The notes: generated from the letters alone by a model not told the origin. Shown: positions 28,346 through 36,611, counted from the stretch's first letter. The stretch is DNA of 64,000 nucleotides from Acidimicrobiia bacterium (GCA_003229305.1 QIDH01000058.1:27774-91773), one strand, 5' to 3'. Numbers and translations are program-made.

Positions 28346-28789
28346 TCACCGAACTCCAAAAACAAGGGCAGCGCCCCCCGAAGAACGTTCGGCGAACTCG
28401 AACGCTTGCAATGTCCACCCGTTTTGGCCGGAGACGCTCCGATCTCGAGATCCGATGAAAGAAACCCACGCTCGATCCGGCCATTCTTCAATATCGACCT
28501 TGGACGGCTCTGCCGGTCCATAGGGGTGGGAATGAAAATACCCTGCCACCTCGTCTCCGCAGGACTCGACCCTGGTGATAACCGAATGAAGCGCGCCCGG
28601 TTCCATGACGAAGCGCGACTTGGACCGGGCAGCGTTTGGCACCGGAAAAAAACCCGACCATTGGCCACCACCATCCCTGGACAACAATCCACAAGCCTCG
28701 ATGGGGGCGCAGGCGACAGCGTGGTCGAGCATCGACGCCTCGAGCCATTTTGGAATCTGGATCACGGCGCCAATCGCTCGATGCGCCAT
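28346..28789 (-). CDS. JAMM/MPN-domain metallopeptidase-like protein
   Basis: Zinc isopeptidase-like fold. The ATG at 28789 gives 147 residues and overlaps pdxH by 28 bp. The JAMM signature is complete: Glu31 (PIEACGLL), then HSHP (86-89), Ser96 and Asp99 in HSHPYGPAEPSKVD. Bacterial standalone JAMM proteins cleave sulfur-carrier/ubiquitin-like peptides in some pathways (e.g. cysteine biosynthesis with CysO and CysM), but no ThiS/MoaD-like or CysM gene is seen nearby, so the substrate is open. Coupling to pdxH is the only context. Confidence 0.82.
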   Translation of the reverse strand: MAHRAIGAVIQIPKWLEASMLDHAVACAPIEACGLLSRDGGGQWSGFFPVPNAARSKSRFVMEPGALHSVITRVESCGDEVAGYFHSHPYGPAEPSKVDIEEWPDRAWVSFIGSRDRSVSGQNGWTLQAFEFAERSSGGAALVFGVR

Positions 28790-29406
28790 CCGTCTCCATC
28801 TCTGACGTAGCGGGCGCGGTCGTGCAACCGATGAACCCTGCCTTGCCAGAATTCGATGGATTTCGGAAACACCCTGACCCCACCCCAATGGGCCGGCCGC
28901 AGAACCGGTCCATCGCCCACTTGTGTGTCCAGTTCCTCAATCGCCCGCTCCAACTCCAGGCGATCATTGACAACTCGGCTCTGCGGGGAAATAGCAGAGG
29001 CCAGCTGTGCCCCTCGCGGCCGGGAAGCAAAGTAGTCATCCGATTCTCGATCACTCACCATGGCGACCGAACCCTCGACACGAACCTGTCTGTGCAGCTC
29101 GCCCCAGACGAAGGTCAGGGCGGCTATAGGGTTCGCTCTCAACTGAGTGCCCTTGTCGCTCTGGAGGTTGGTGAAGAACACGAAGCCAGACCGATCGAAT
29201 CCCTTGAGAAGAATAGCCCTGGCGCTGACCACACCCTCTGCGGCAGTCGCCAGCACCATCGTATTCGGCTCCACCACGCCGGCATCCACGGCCGCGGAGA
29301 ACCAGCTCGAGAATTGGTCGATCGGATCAGGTTCCAGTGACGAAAAATCGAGCCCATCGGCCTCGTACTCTGACCGCAACTCGTCAATCGTCGACTTATC
29401 TGACAT
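28762..29406 (-). CDS. pdxH: Pyridoxamine/pyridoxine 5'-phosphate oxidase
   Basis: FMN enzyme that makes pyridoxal 5'-phosphate. The 214-residue protein shows the FMN and substrate motifs: RAILLKGFDRSGFVFFTN, a Q/S-rich ASAISPQSRVV stretch, VEGSVAMVSDRESDDYFASR, and the C-terminal EFWQGRVHRLHDR with the family's RLHDR. Length and motifs match PdxH. It is followed at a 28-bp overlap by the JAMM gene. Confidence 0.95.
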   Translation of the reverse strand: MSDKSTIDELRSEYEADGLDFSSLEPDPIDQFSSWFSAAVDAGVVEPNTMVLATAAEGVVSARAILLKGFDRSGFVFFTNLQSDKGTQLRANPIAALTFVWGELHRQVRVEGSVAMVSDRESDDYFASRPRGAQLASAISPQSRVVNDRLELERAIEELDTQVGDGPVLRPAHWGGVRVFPKSIEFWQGRVHRLHDRARYVRDGDGWRIERLAP

Positions 29407-29466
29407 CGGGCCACCATACCCCTGCCAACCACCAAGACCTCAGGCGAAGACGCGTATCCTCTCCAG

Positions 29467-29853
29467 ATGCAGCGACCTTCTGTCTTCCGCCGGCTCGGAT
29501 GGGCTCTGGGGATCCGCTGCCCCAACTGCGGGAGACGCAAGATCTTCAAACGCTGGTTCCGTATGGACAAGCAGTGTGGGAATTGTCACCTGATTTTCGA
29601 ACGAATGCCGGGATACTGGGTTGGCGCGATGATCATCAACTTTGCAGTCACCGCTGGGGCGTTCCTTCTGATGTTGATTGTGGGAATGGTGGTCACCTGG
29701 CCGGACGTCCCCTGGACGACTCTCACCTTCGTCGGCCTGGCGATCGGTGCCCTGATGCCGGTTGTCGCCTTCCCTTGGTCCCGGACGATTTTCGCCGCTC
29801 TAGAACTCGCAGTTCGTCCGACCGAACCGGGCGATTTTGCTTTGGACGACTGA
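29467..29853 (+). CDS. DUF983 family small membrane protein
   Basis: Function unknown. The 128-residue protein has an N-terminal zinc-ribbon-like pair (CPNCGRRKIF, 18-21, and CGNCHLIFERMPGYWVGA), then two hydrophobic segments (about 52-78 and 84-105). The RCPNCG...C..C plus two-helix plan matches DUF983. It is divergent from pdxH and convergent with the PD-(D/E)XK gene. DUF983 proteins are often near cytochrome oxidase or other envelope genes; no such gene is here. Confidence 0.85.
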   Translation: MQRPSVFRRLGWALGIRCPNCGRRKIFKRWFRMDKQCGNCHLIFERMPGYWVGAMIINFAVTAGAFLLMLIVGMVVTWPDVPWTTLTFVGLAIGALMPVVAFPWSRTIFAALELAVRPTEPGDFALDD

Positions 29854-29881
29854 TGCTCAGGAACCTTGTCACCTGGACCGG

Positions 29882-31327
29882 TCAATCGCGGTGCTCAAGG
29901 CACCGGTGGACCCATTCGCACCATTCGCACCATTGGCCAGGATTGGCAAGGGGTTCCGTTGCGTCTTGCGGATGCAAAGCGGCGATGCGGGCGGCAACTG
30001 TCTGAAGCCGTCGGATCGCTCTGCCCACTTCTTCGCTGTCAAAGAAATGCCTCTCGCATTCGGGAGGATCATTGCGGAGGTGGTGAAAATGGACGGCGAC
30101 ACCATCTACGTCTCTTCCGGTTTGGTCCAACGCAGCCCACGCGGACGCGGCATACAGATCCGCCTCGTTGTCGAGGGCCTTGGAGGCGACGCCGGTGCGA
30201 TGTTCGACGACCGCCGCCACGTTCTCGGACTCCCATCCGTTCACATCCGTGGCGCACATCATCGTGACTGCGACCGGCTTTGACCGAGTGATGCCGCGAG
30301 AGTCGGCCGCCAGGCCGTCGACAACCAGCGTGACACCGAACTGATACTCAGTGTTGTGGGCAGTCACCGGATGGGCTTCAGATTCCCACAGACGGCCATG
30401 TCGATCGAAGAGCGATTGCAGATCGTCTGCCTCACTTTTCGGGACAGTGTCACACGCCGCCCCGAACACGGCATCAGGATCCTCGGCGAGCAGCGCGGCG
30501 GCCACCGCCTCGTGGAAGCTGTTGCCGAGAGCGAGCCCAGCCGAAGTGGATTCGCCCTCATCTGGGTCGTCCTTCGGGATTGCATACAGGGCAGGCCAAA
30601 GGCTCGATCTTTGGCAGCGCTCCAGCGCGGCCAGACGAGTCTTCGAGATTCGGATCGTCCTGGTCCATCGGCCGATGTCTCCGACACCTCCCTCGATGAC
30701 CGGATACTGGCCACACCGGGCCGGCCGGTCGCACGAATAACAGTGCAGACCCGCCACCCTGTTGTGAGGCCGGTCGATGGTCGCGTCCCAGCGCCTTGCT
30801 ACATCTACCAAAAGCCGTCCTGATGCGTCCGGATCTGGTCTCGGAATGGTTACACGATCATCTGCGCTCAGTTGCACGTCTACCAGGATTCGTTGCTCTC
30901 CTGGCCTGTAGAAGGCGGCAGCTTCGAGCTCTGTGGTACCGGACCGGCCCGTCTTGATCCGCACTGCTTCCCAGTTCCCACCGTCGTGCACATCGAGCTG
31001 GACACCAACCGTGACCTTGGTATTCGTCTCACGATGATCCCAACGGCCTCCCTCCGGATTCACATCGACGTCTGTGACGCCAGGGTGGTGAAGCCGCCGG
31101 TACGCGGTGAACAACTCAACCAGAATCGCTCTCTGGACCGGGTCCCAGGTTGCGAATATTCGTGACTCGATGTCGGCGACAACCTCGGGCGCCTGGGACG
31201 CCCCCGCGTTGTGCCATTCGACTACCGCCTCGTACACGGCCTTCCATCTATCGAGGTTGGCCGCTCCGAAGGCGCTGCCCGAACCTTTCGCGGCAGGACA
31301 GGCCTCTCGAAGTTCGAGTTCGTGCAA
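29882..31327 (-). CDS. Tandem PD-(D/E)XK nuclease-like protein with two predicted Fe-S clusters
   Basis: Not assigned to a named family. The 481-residue protein has two halves of the same plan. First half: REACP (Cys10), GVQLDVHD (Asp112), EAVRIKTG (Glu120, Lys125), then Cys196-x2-Cys199-x5-Cys205. Second half: SKTRLAALERC (Cys238), GNSFHEA (His272), AVVEHRTG (Glu375, Arg377 where Lys is usual) and Cys467-x2-Cys470-x5-Cys476. The C...C-x2-C-x5-C arrangement around an E-x-K-T-G core is that of the AddB/Cas4-type Fe-S exonuclease fold. In the first half the equivalent His is absent; in the second the catalytic Lys is Arg, so activity may be reduced or divided. Start is a TTG at 31327 with no good ribosome-binding site. 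No helicase or cas gene is adjacent. Confidence 0.7.
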   Translation of the reverse strand: MHELELREACPAAKGSGSAFGAANLDRWKAVYEAVVEWHNAGASQAPEVVADIESRIFATWDPVQRAILVELFTAYRRLHHPGVTDVDVNPEGGRWDHRETNTKVTVGVQLDVHDGGNWEAVRIKTGRSGTTELEAAAFYRPGEQRILVDVQLSADDRVTIPRPDPDASGRLLVDVARRWDATIDRPHNRVAGLHCYSCDRPARCGQYPVIEGGVGDIGRWTRTIRISKTRLAALERCQRSSLWPALYAIPKDDPDEGESTSAGLALGNSFHEAVAAALLAEDPDAVFGAACDTVPKSEADDLQSLFDRHGRLWESEAHPVTAHNTEYQFGVTLVVDGLAADSRGITRSKPVAVTMMCATDVNGWESENVAAVVEHRTGVASKALDNEADLYAASAWAALDQTGRDVDGVAVHFHHLRNDPPECERHFFDSEEVGRAIRRLQTVAARIAALHPQDATEPLANPGQWCEWCEWVHRCLEHRD

Positions 31328-31500
31328 TGAAAGCTTTTCTGCTGGTTCATGTCCGTAGGTCAGCGCACACCTCGCAAGGGATGATGAAGGCTAGAGCCAC
31401 AGCTACAACTACGGACGACCGGGCTCGTTCGGGTGGTGCGCAATTTCGATGTTGCGAAGGAACCAGCCCGGCTTCATCCTCGGGCGAGGCAGTGAGACAG

Positions 31501-31525
31501 CGAAGGACCCCAGAGGGGTCCTTCG
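31501..31525. terminator. Strong hairpin downstream of the tmRNA gene
   Basis: Perfect 11-bp stem CGAAGGACCCC / GGGGTCCTTCG with loop AGA, about 90 nt beyond the tmRNA 3' end. A short T-stretch (TTTG) follows on the plus strand only; on the minus strand, where ssrA runs, there is none. It probably stops read-through from ssrA, but direction is not settled. The rest of 31328-31617 holds no gene: besides this hairpin there is a 10-bp dyad GGTTTGGCCC/GGGCCAAACC (31536-31558) and repeat copy B. Confidence 0.55.
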
Positions 31526-31565
31526 TTTGCATTCGGTTTGGCCCTTGGGGCCAAACCAGCGTGGA

Positions 31566-31617
31566 CGTTTGTGAAGCAAACTCCCTTAGGGCTTGGCCCG
31601 CCAGGGCCAAACCGGCG
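31566..31617 (-). repeat. Palindromic repeat, copy B, at the 3' end of tmRNA
   Basis: On the minus strand it starts right after the tmRNA discriminator with CGCCGGTTTGGCCCTGGC and continues through the hairpin TTGGCCC-TGGC-GGGCCAA to GAGTTTGCTTCACAAAC, whose last part forms GTTTG/CAAAC. It matches copy A (25991-26044) almost base for base, including the CCCTAA link between hairpins. A further partial, more palindromic unit lies at 31533-31560. Confidence 0.75.
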
Positions 31618-31964
31618 TGGAGGTGCGGGGAGTCGAACCCCGGTCCGTCGAGATTTCAGCGTCGGCATCTCCGAGCGCAGCCGACAGTGAGCATTCGGGC
31701 CACCAAGACTCTGTCGGCAAGCGACTCGGGGCCCTAGTCGGAGTTGGTCTTTCGCCGCCGGTCCCGACATCCCGGCGGCGGCATCCTGCTAAGCGACGCC
31801 CAACACCAGGAGACAGGAAGCTCCTTGGGTGGACGAGCTGTCAATTAAGCAGCCAGTGCGAAGTTATCTTCGGCACTTATGTTGTTTCCGGTTTGTTGAC
31901 GAGGCTCCGGACCCCGGCTCGCTTCCGGCGCTTCAACTCTCGACGTCGAAGCCAGTTCACCCCC
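31618..31964 (-). ncRNA. ssrA: tmRNA (transfer-messenger RNA)
   Basis: Rescues stalled ribosomes with SmpB and tags the product for ClpXP. The 5' end GGGGGTG (31964-31958) pairs with CACCTCC near the 3' end; the tRNA-like domain has GGTTCGACTCC as T arm and discriminator A at 31618, without encoded CCA. The tag frame runs on the minus strand from 31874 to 31845 and reads Ala-Glu-Asp-Asn-Phe-Ala-Leu-Ala-Ala-stop; the ALAA ending is the ClpX recognition signal. About 347 nt, a normal size. The partner smpB lies just upstream. Confidence 0.95.
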
Positions 31965-31980
31965 ATATGGGTACGAACCA

Positions 31981-32009
31981 AGTGTACAGCCTCGAGCATT
32001 GCATGGAAA
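31981..32009 (-). promoter_or_regulatory. Candidate promoter of ssrA
   Basis: On the minus strand, TTTCCA (32009-32004) and TACACT (31986-31981) are 17 bp apart, each matching 4 of 6 consensus bases of a sigma-70 promoter, with the -10 ending 16 bp before the mature tmRNA 5' end. It lies between smpB and ssrA, so tmRNA could be made independently of smpB. Confidence 0.4.
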
Positions 32010-32036
32010 GGAGACTCTCGCGTATCCGCCCGCCCA

Positions 32037-32501
32037 CTATTGGTCGATTCGACCCCTCCGACTCTGGGCCTTGTCCATCTCCCGCTTCTCCTCACGGGCC
32101 CGGATCTTGTGGCGCTTGTCGTACTGGCGGGAACCTTTGCCGAGGCCGAGCTCTACCTTTGCTACTCCGCCTTTGAAATACATTCGGATCGGGACGAGGG
32201 TTGAACCCTGACTTGCCAGCTTGCCGGCAATCTTGGTGATCTCGTGACGATGCAGCAGCAGCTTGCGTTCCCGTTCCGGTTCATGTCCCCCGAGACGCGC
32301 ATAGTTGTACGGGGCGATGTGCACACCGATCAGGAACACTTCGCCTCGTCTGACGAATGCGTACCCGTCTCCGAGGTTGGCCTGTCCGGCTCTGAGGCTC
32401 TTCACTTCTGACCCGGACAGAACGATTCCTGCCTCGAAGGTGTCCTCGAAGTCGTAGTCGAAACGCGCCTTGCGGTTGGTTGCGATGGCCTTGATCGTCA
32501 T
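32037..32501 (-). CDS. smpB: SsrA-binding protein SmpB
   Basis: Binds tmRNA and fits it into stalled ribosomes. The 154-residue protein shows NRKARFDYDFEDTFEAGIVL near the N-terminus, GSEVKSLRAGQANL, and the basic C-terminal tail with KGSRQYDKRHKIRAREEKR. It lies 7 bp after the M23 gene stop and 72 bp before ssrA, so the two trans-translation components are side by side. Confidence 0.96.
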   Translation of the reverse strand: MTIKAIATNRKARFDYDFEDTFEAGIVLSGSEVKSLRAGQANLGDGYAFVRRGEVFLIGVHIAPYNYARLGGHEPERERKLLLHRHEITKIAGKLASQGSTLVPIRMYFKGGVAKVELGLGKGSRQYDKRHKIRAREEKREMDKAQSRRGRIDQ

Positions 32502-32508
32502 AGCCCGA

Positions 32509-33738
32509 TCAACCGTTCAGATACTTGGCAGGGTTGACCGGATTACCGTTCTCGCGGGTTTCGAAGTGAAGATGCGGGCCGGTCGAAAATCCTGTGCTGC
32601 CAACCCAGCCGACCACGTCGCCCGTCGACACCGTCTGGCCACGTGTGACATTGATGCCGTTCATATGCGCATAGAAAGTGGTCAATCCGCCGCCGTGATC
32701 AATGATGACCGCGTTGCCGTAGCCCCCAAACCACTGAGCCAGGATCACGGTTCCGGAACCGGCGGCCCTGACGTTCGTCCCCGTAGGCGCGGCCAGGTCT
32801 ATTCCTGTGTGAAGCTTGACAGCTCCAGTGATCGGATGCACCCGGTTGCCGAATGGCGACGACAACCGACCGTTGACCGGCCACGACAGAACGCCAGGGT
32901 TCGTTCCACCGCTGCTTTGGCGAGCTGCAATCTCGCGTTCGAGGGCCACGGTGTCAGCCGCCAGCGCGACCATCTCGTTGTCCCAGGCCGCGATGTCATG
33001 ATTGATCGCCGCAATCAATTCCTGCTGCTTTTCCAGCTCTGCGTCCAAGTCGACGTGCACCAAATCAAGAGCGGCCTGATCCTCTTCGACCTCCCGTCGA
33101 TCCGAGTCGAGGGCGGCAAGAACCTCCACCTGTCTGGCCTTTTCGGCGGCCAAGAGTTCTGCCTGGCTGGTCTCCAGGATTTCAAGCAGTTCCAACGATT
33201 TGAGGAGCGCCTCGGTATCAACGAGGAGATTCTCGGCGTACTCGTAGCCCACCTGGAAATCGGCCGAACCGTCAACCGCGAACACCGCTCCACCCAGCCC
33301 ATAAACACCACTGATGTACATGTCTACGGCACGATCTTGAACCGTGCTGCGGGTATCTCGCTTATCGAGCTGGGTCGCTGCCAATTCCGCAGCCAGGATG
33401 TCGATAGTCCGCTCGGTCTCAGCGATTACTTCTTCCTGGAACTCGATATTCGAAGCAATCCTGTCGATTTCGGCCTGGGCAGCGTTGAGTTCCGCTCGGA
33501 GTACACCCATCCGCTCTTGGGTTTCAACGAGTTGGCCTGCGTACACCGAGCGGCTGTGCTCTGCCTCCTCGATCTGAGCGAGCAGGTCCTTGATTTCAAG
33601 ACCGTTGGCCTCGATCTGCTCTTCTTCTGACGTTTGGGCACTGACAGGCGAACCCTGATCCGAGAGGCTGATCAGCAGGAAAAAACCAACCGCGACAACG
33701 GCAACCACACCCGCTCTGCGAGTCCGTAAAGAGGTCAT
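32509..33738 (-). CDS. Secreted M23 metallopeptidase with coiled coil (EnvC-like)
   Basis: Probable peptidoglycan endopeptidase or amidase activator at the septum. From the ATG at 33738 the 409-residue protein has a signal peptide (about 1-35, basic start then VVAVVAVGFFLLISLS), a long coiled coil (about 40-275, many Glu/Ala/Leu heptads), and a C-terminal M23 (LytM) domain with LHTGIDLAAPTG and PHLHFETREN; the metal-ligand residues of M23 appear present, unlike in degenerate EnvC. A TTG at 33747 overlapping the ftsX stop is an alternative start. Position directly after ftsEX suggests it is the hydrolase whose activity FtsEX controls. Confidence 0.9.
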   Translation of the reverse strand: MTSLRTRRAGVVAVVAVGFFLLISLSDQGSPVSAQTSEEEQIEANGLEIKDLLAQIEEAEHSRSVYAGQLVETQERMGVLRAELNAAQAEIDRIASNIEFQEEVIAETERTIDILAAELAATQLDKRDTRSTVQDRAVDMYISGVYGLGGAVFAVDGSADFQVGYEYAENLLVDTEALLKSLELLEILETSQAELLAAEKARQVEVLAALDSDRREVEEDQAALDLVHVDLDAELEKQQELIAAINHDIAAWDNEMVALAADTVALEREIAARQSSGGTNPGVLSWPVNGRLSSPFGNRVHPITGAVKLHTGIDLAAPTGTNVRAAGSGTVILAQWFGGYGNAVIIDHGGGLTTFYAHMNGINVTRGQTVSTGDVVGWVGSTGFSTGPHLHFETRENGNPVNPAKYLNG

Positions 33739-33743
33739 ACCGA

Positions 33744-34616
33744 TCAAACCTTCAGGAACCGTCTCAGGCCAAGCGAGCTACCGATGAATCCGGCGAAGCC
33801 ACCAAACAAGAAGATTGCAACGCTCCATCGGAGAAGAAAGTCACCCGAGACCTGCAAGAGAATGAAGAAGTCGGGATTGGTTCCCGACAGAACGTAGTGG
33901 CCGAATAACACAGCCCCCACGGCCAAGGCGCCACCTATCAGTCCTTCGATGATGCCCTCGAGGATGAACGGAATACGGATGAACCAGTTTCCTGCCCCCA
34001 CCAACTTCATGATTCCGACCTCCTCTCTCCTCGCATAGATCGCCATACGGATCGTATTCGCGATCAGGACCACGGCCGCAGTGGTCAACAGGATGACGAG
34101 GCCGATCCCGATCGCAGACAATGCCCTCGTCACGGACAGCAGCCGTTCGATTGCCTCGACCTGTACGTCGATCTTGCGGACCACTGGTTCGCCGACGAGT
34201 CGGAACTGTACGTTCTCGTACAAGTCGACATCCGTCAGTTCGATTCGGATTGAGGCCGGAAGTACGTTCGGATCTACCTCATCGAGGATCGCAGGGTTGT
34301 TTGCGAACATCTCCTGAAATTCCTGATAGGCCTGCGCCTTGTTGAAATAGTCGGCGGTCTTGACCTCTTCGTAGTCCAGAATCTGGCTCAGGAGATCCGT
34401 GTGGGCATTTGGACCGAGATCATCCTGAAGCCAGACGATTATGTGGTTGCCCTGTTGCCATCTAAGAGTATTGAGGTTCACCAGTTCGTTGAATACCAAT
34501 GCGCTGAAGGCCAGCGCCAAAGAGATGAAGACCGCGAGAACCGCCGCACTCACTACCAGGACGTTGCGACGAAAGCTGGTCAGCGCCTCACCGAGAAGAT
34601 ATACGAGCCGAGTCAT
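33744..34616 (-). CDS. ftsX: Cell division permease FtsX
   Basis: Membrane partner of FtsE; the pair converts ATP hydrolysis to control of extracellular peptidoglycan hydrolases. The 290-residue protein has one N-terminal membrane segment (about 20-43), an extracellular domain of about 120 residues with the EFQEMFANNPAILDEVDPNVLPAS motif region, then three membrane segments (about 170-195, 220-245, 260-285). Start overlaps ftsE by 4 bp. Confidence 0.95.
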   Translation of the reverse strand: MTRLVYLLGEALTSFRRNVLVVSAAVLAVFISLALAFSALVFNELVNLNTLRWQQGNHIIVWLQDDLGPNAHTDLLSQILDYEEVKTADYFNKAQAYQEFQEMFANNPAILDEVDPNVLPASIRIELTDVDLYENVQFRLVGEPVVRKIDVQVEAIERLLSVTRALSAIGIGLVILLTTAAVVLIANTIRMAIYARREEVGIMKLVGAGNWFIRIPFILEGIIEGLIGGALAVGAVLFGHYVLSGTNPDFFILLQVSGDFLLRWSVAIFLFGGFAGFIGSSLGLRRFLKV

Positions 34617-35299
34617 GCCGTCCCCTCGTATCCACTCTCACGCTGATCACGAACGACCCGGCCGCGATCCAACTGGACCACCCTGCGCTGCATGGCGTCG
34701 ACGATCGCATGATCGTGGGTGGCCATCATGATGGTGGTGCCTGTTCGGTTGATACGGTCCAGCAATCGCATGATCCCGACCGATGTTGCCGGATCGAGGT
34801 TCCCGGTCGGCTCGTCCGCCAAGAGAATCGGCGGTCGGTTGACAAATGCCCTGGCGATCGAAACTCGCTGCTGCTCGCCGCCGGACAATTGGTGCGGGTA
34901 GCGATCTGCCTTGGTCGACAAACCTACCAACTCGAGCACCTGTTGCACCTGCCGTCTCGCCACAGCCCTTGGTCGACCGATGACCTCGAGCGCAAACCCG
35001 ACGTTCTCGCCGACCGTCTTCGAGGGGAGGAGCTTGAAGTCCTGAAAAACGGTTCCAACCGAGCGTCGCAAGTAAGGAATTTTCCAGTTTGGGAGGGTAG
35101 CGATGTCTTTGCCTGCCACCCAGATCACGCCCTTGGTCAAACGTTCCTCACGCAAACACAGACGGATGAGGGTCGATTTGCCCGATCCAGACGGCCCGAC
35201 CAGAAACACAAACGCGCCCTTGCGAATATCGAGATCGACGTCACGGGCAGCGACGATACCGCCGTTATAAACCTTGGTGACGCCTTCGAGTCGAATCAT
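34613..35299 (-). CDS. ftsE: Cell division ATP-binding protein FtsE
   Basis: ABC-type ATPase on the cytosolic face of FtsX. The 228-residue protein has Walker A GPSGSGKSTLIRL (35-47), the signature LSGGEQQRVSIARA, Walker B ILLADEPTGNLD and the switch ATHDHAIVD. Typical length. It lies 137 bp downstream of prfB, with a short non-coding leader between. Confidence 0.97.
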   Translation of the reverse strand: MIRLEGVTKVYNGGIVAARDVDLDIRKGAFVFLVGPSGSGKSTLIRLCLREERLTKGVIWVAGKDIATLPNWKIPYLRRSVGTVFQDFKLLPSKTVGENVGFALEVIGRPRAVARRQVQQVLELVGLSTKADRYPHQLSGGEQQRVSIARAFVNRPPILLADEPTGNLDPATSVGIMRLLDRINRTGTTIMMATHDHAIVDAMQRRVVQLDRGRVVRDQRESGYEGTA

Positions 35300-35436
35300 G
35301 TTTCGATGGCCTCTTGAAGTCTTGGAAATTTCGTCGGTTCAGAACCGAGCCGAGAGGCCCTCGCCTTCCACCGGCCTGATCCGCCGCCTGGCAGGATACT
35401 TTGACCCCGCCCGCTACCCAAAGACCACAGCCACAG

Positions 35437-36562
35437 CTAGCCAGAGTTTTCGGCGCGCTCTTGGTTTGCTCTGCGCCAATGGAGGTAGGACTCCGAGAAA
35501 GGGGTGAGCGCACCATTCAGGACTCCCTGGACGTTGCCGACCTCCAAGCCGGTGCGGAGGTCTTTGGCCATTTGGTATGGCTGGAGCACGTAAGAGCGGA
35601 TTTGGCGGCCCCAGGCGGCCTCCTTCTGTTCTCCTCGGATGGAGTCCAACTGGTTTTGCCGCTCTTGACGGGCCAGGTCAGCAAGGCGGGCCTTGAGCAT
35701 CACCATCGCCTTGGCCCGGTTCTGGATCTGGCTGCGCTCTGCCTGACATTCGACCACGGTGTTGGTCGGTATGTGGGTGATCCGCACGGCCGAGTCTGTC
35801 GTGTTGACATGCTGGCCGCCAGCGCCTTGCGAACGGAACGTGTCGATCCGCAGATCGTCTGAGATGATCTCGATCTCTGTGTCCTCGACCTGGGGAATGA
35901 CGTCGACGGCCGCGAACGAAGTGTGACGACGAGAATTCGAATCGAACGGGCTGATCCGCACCAGCCGATGCACGCCGCGCTCCCCCTCGAACGTTCCGTA
36001 CGCGTACTCGCCTTCAATGGTCAATGTGACCGACTTGATCCCGGCCTCCTCGCCCTCCGAGTACTGGTCGACCTCGAAACTGAACCCGTTGGTTTCCATG
36101 AAACGTGAGTACATGCGGAGCATCATCTCCGCCCAGTCCTGGGCGTCTACGCCCCCTGCGCCCGCGTGGATACTCACGATGGCCGTATGGTCGTCATATT
36201 CACCGAAGTACAGGGATTCGACTTCGAGGGTCGCTAATTCCCCCTCGGTCGACACGAGTTCGTCTATGACTTCGGACCGGGCAGAGGCGTCTGCTTCTTC
36301 GTCGGCCATTTCGAGAAGTACCTCAGCGTCGTCGAGGGAGGTGGACAGCCGGTCAACCTTGCCGATGATGCGCTCGAATCGAGCCAGTGTCCTGGTGACC
36401 TTGGTGGCGTTGTCTGAATCTTCCCAGAGATCGGGGGCGGAGGCCTGTTCCCTCAGCTTGTCTAGTTCGGCGGCCTTGCCTTCGACGTCAAAGGAACCTC
36501 CTGGCATCGGACAAGCGGGTGCGGAGATCCTCTATTGCTACTTTTGGGTCGTCGATATTCAT
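35437..36562 (-). CDS. prfB: Peptide chain release factor 2, with programmed +1 frameshift
   Basis: Terminates translation at UGA and UAA. The main frame (ending at 35437) has the RF2 domains: GGQ motif RSQGAGGQHVN, the recognition region with SPFDSNSRRHTSF, and a C-terminal tail. Its N-terminal codons lie in another frame: an ATG at 36562 opens MNIDDPKVAIEDLRTRLSDA and stops at codon 25, a TGA at 36488-36490. The nucleotides there are AGGAGG-TTC-CTT-TGA-C, the same layout as the E. coli prfB site. A +1 shift at CTT joins the frames (Leu24 then Asp). Total about 375 residues. A simple gene call would start in the middle at about 36507. Confidence 0.95.
36487..36502 (-). promoter_or_regulatory. 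prfB recoding site (+1 frameshift, internal TGA)
   Basis: Minus-strand AGGAGG (36502-36497), a 3-nt spacer TTC, the slippery CTT (36493-36491), TGA (36490-36488) and C (36487). The internal SD-like element sits the same distance from the slip codon as in E. coli. Slow termination at UGA when RF2 is scarce allows slippage, so RF2 regulates its own synthesis. Confidence 0.95.
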
Positions 36563-36611
36563 GGCAAGCAAAGGCTAGTTCCAAAACGAAGGGCCTCGGT
36601 TGCTACCCTCA

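Noticed and set aside
29866-30283. Plus-strand open frames opposite the end of the PD-(D/E)XK gene
   Set aside because: No domain; the minus-strand frame has the Cys and E-x-R-T-G motifs.
32470-33630. 386-residue plus-strand open frame opposite the M23 gene
   Set aside because: Antisense to a coiled-coil coding region with clear homology; no recognisable motif.
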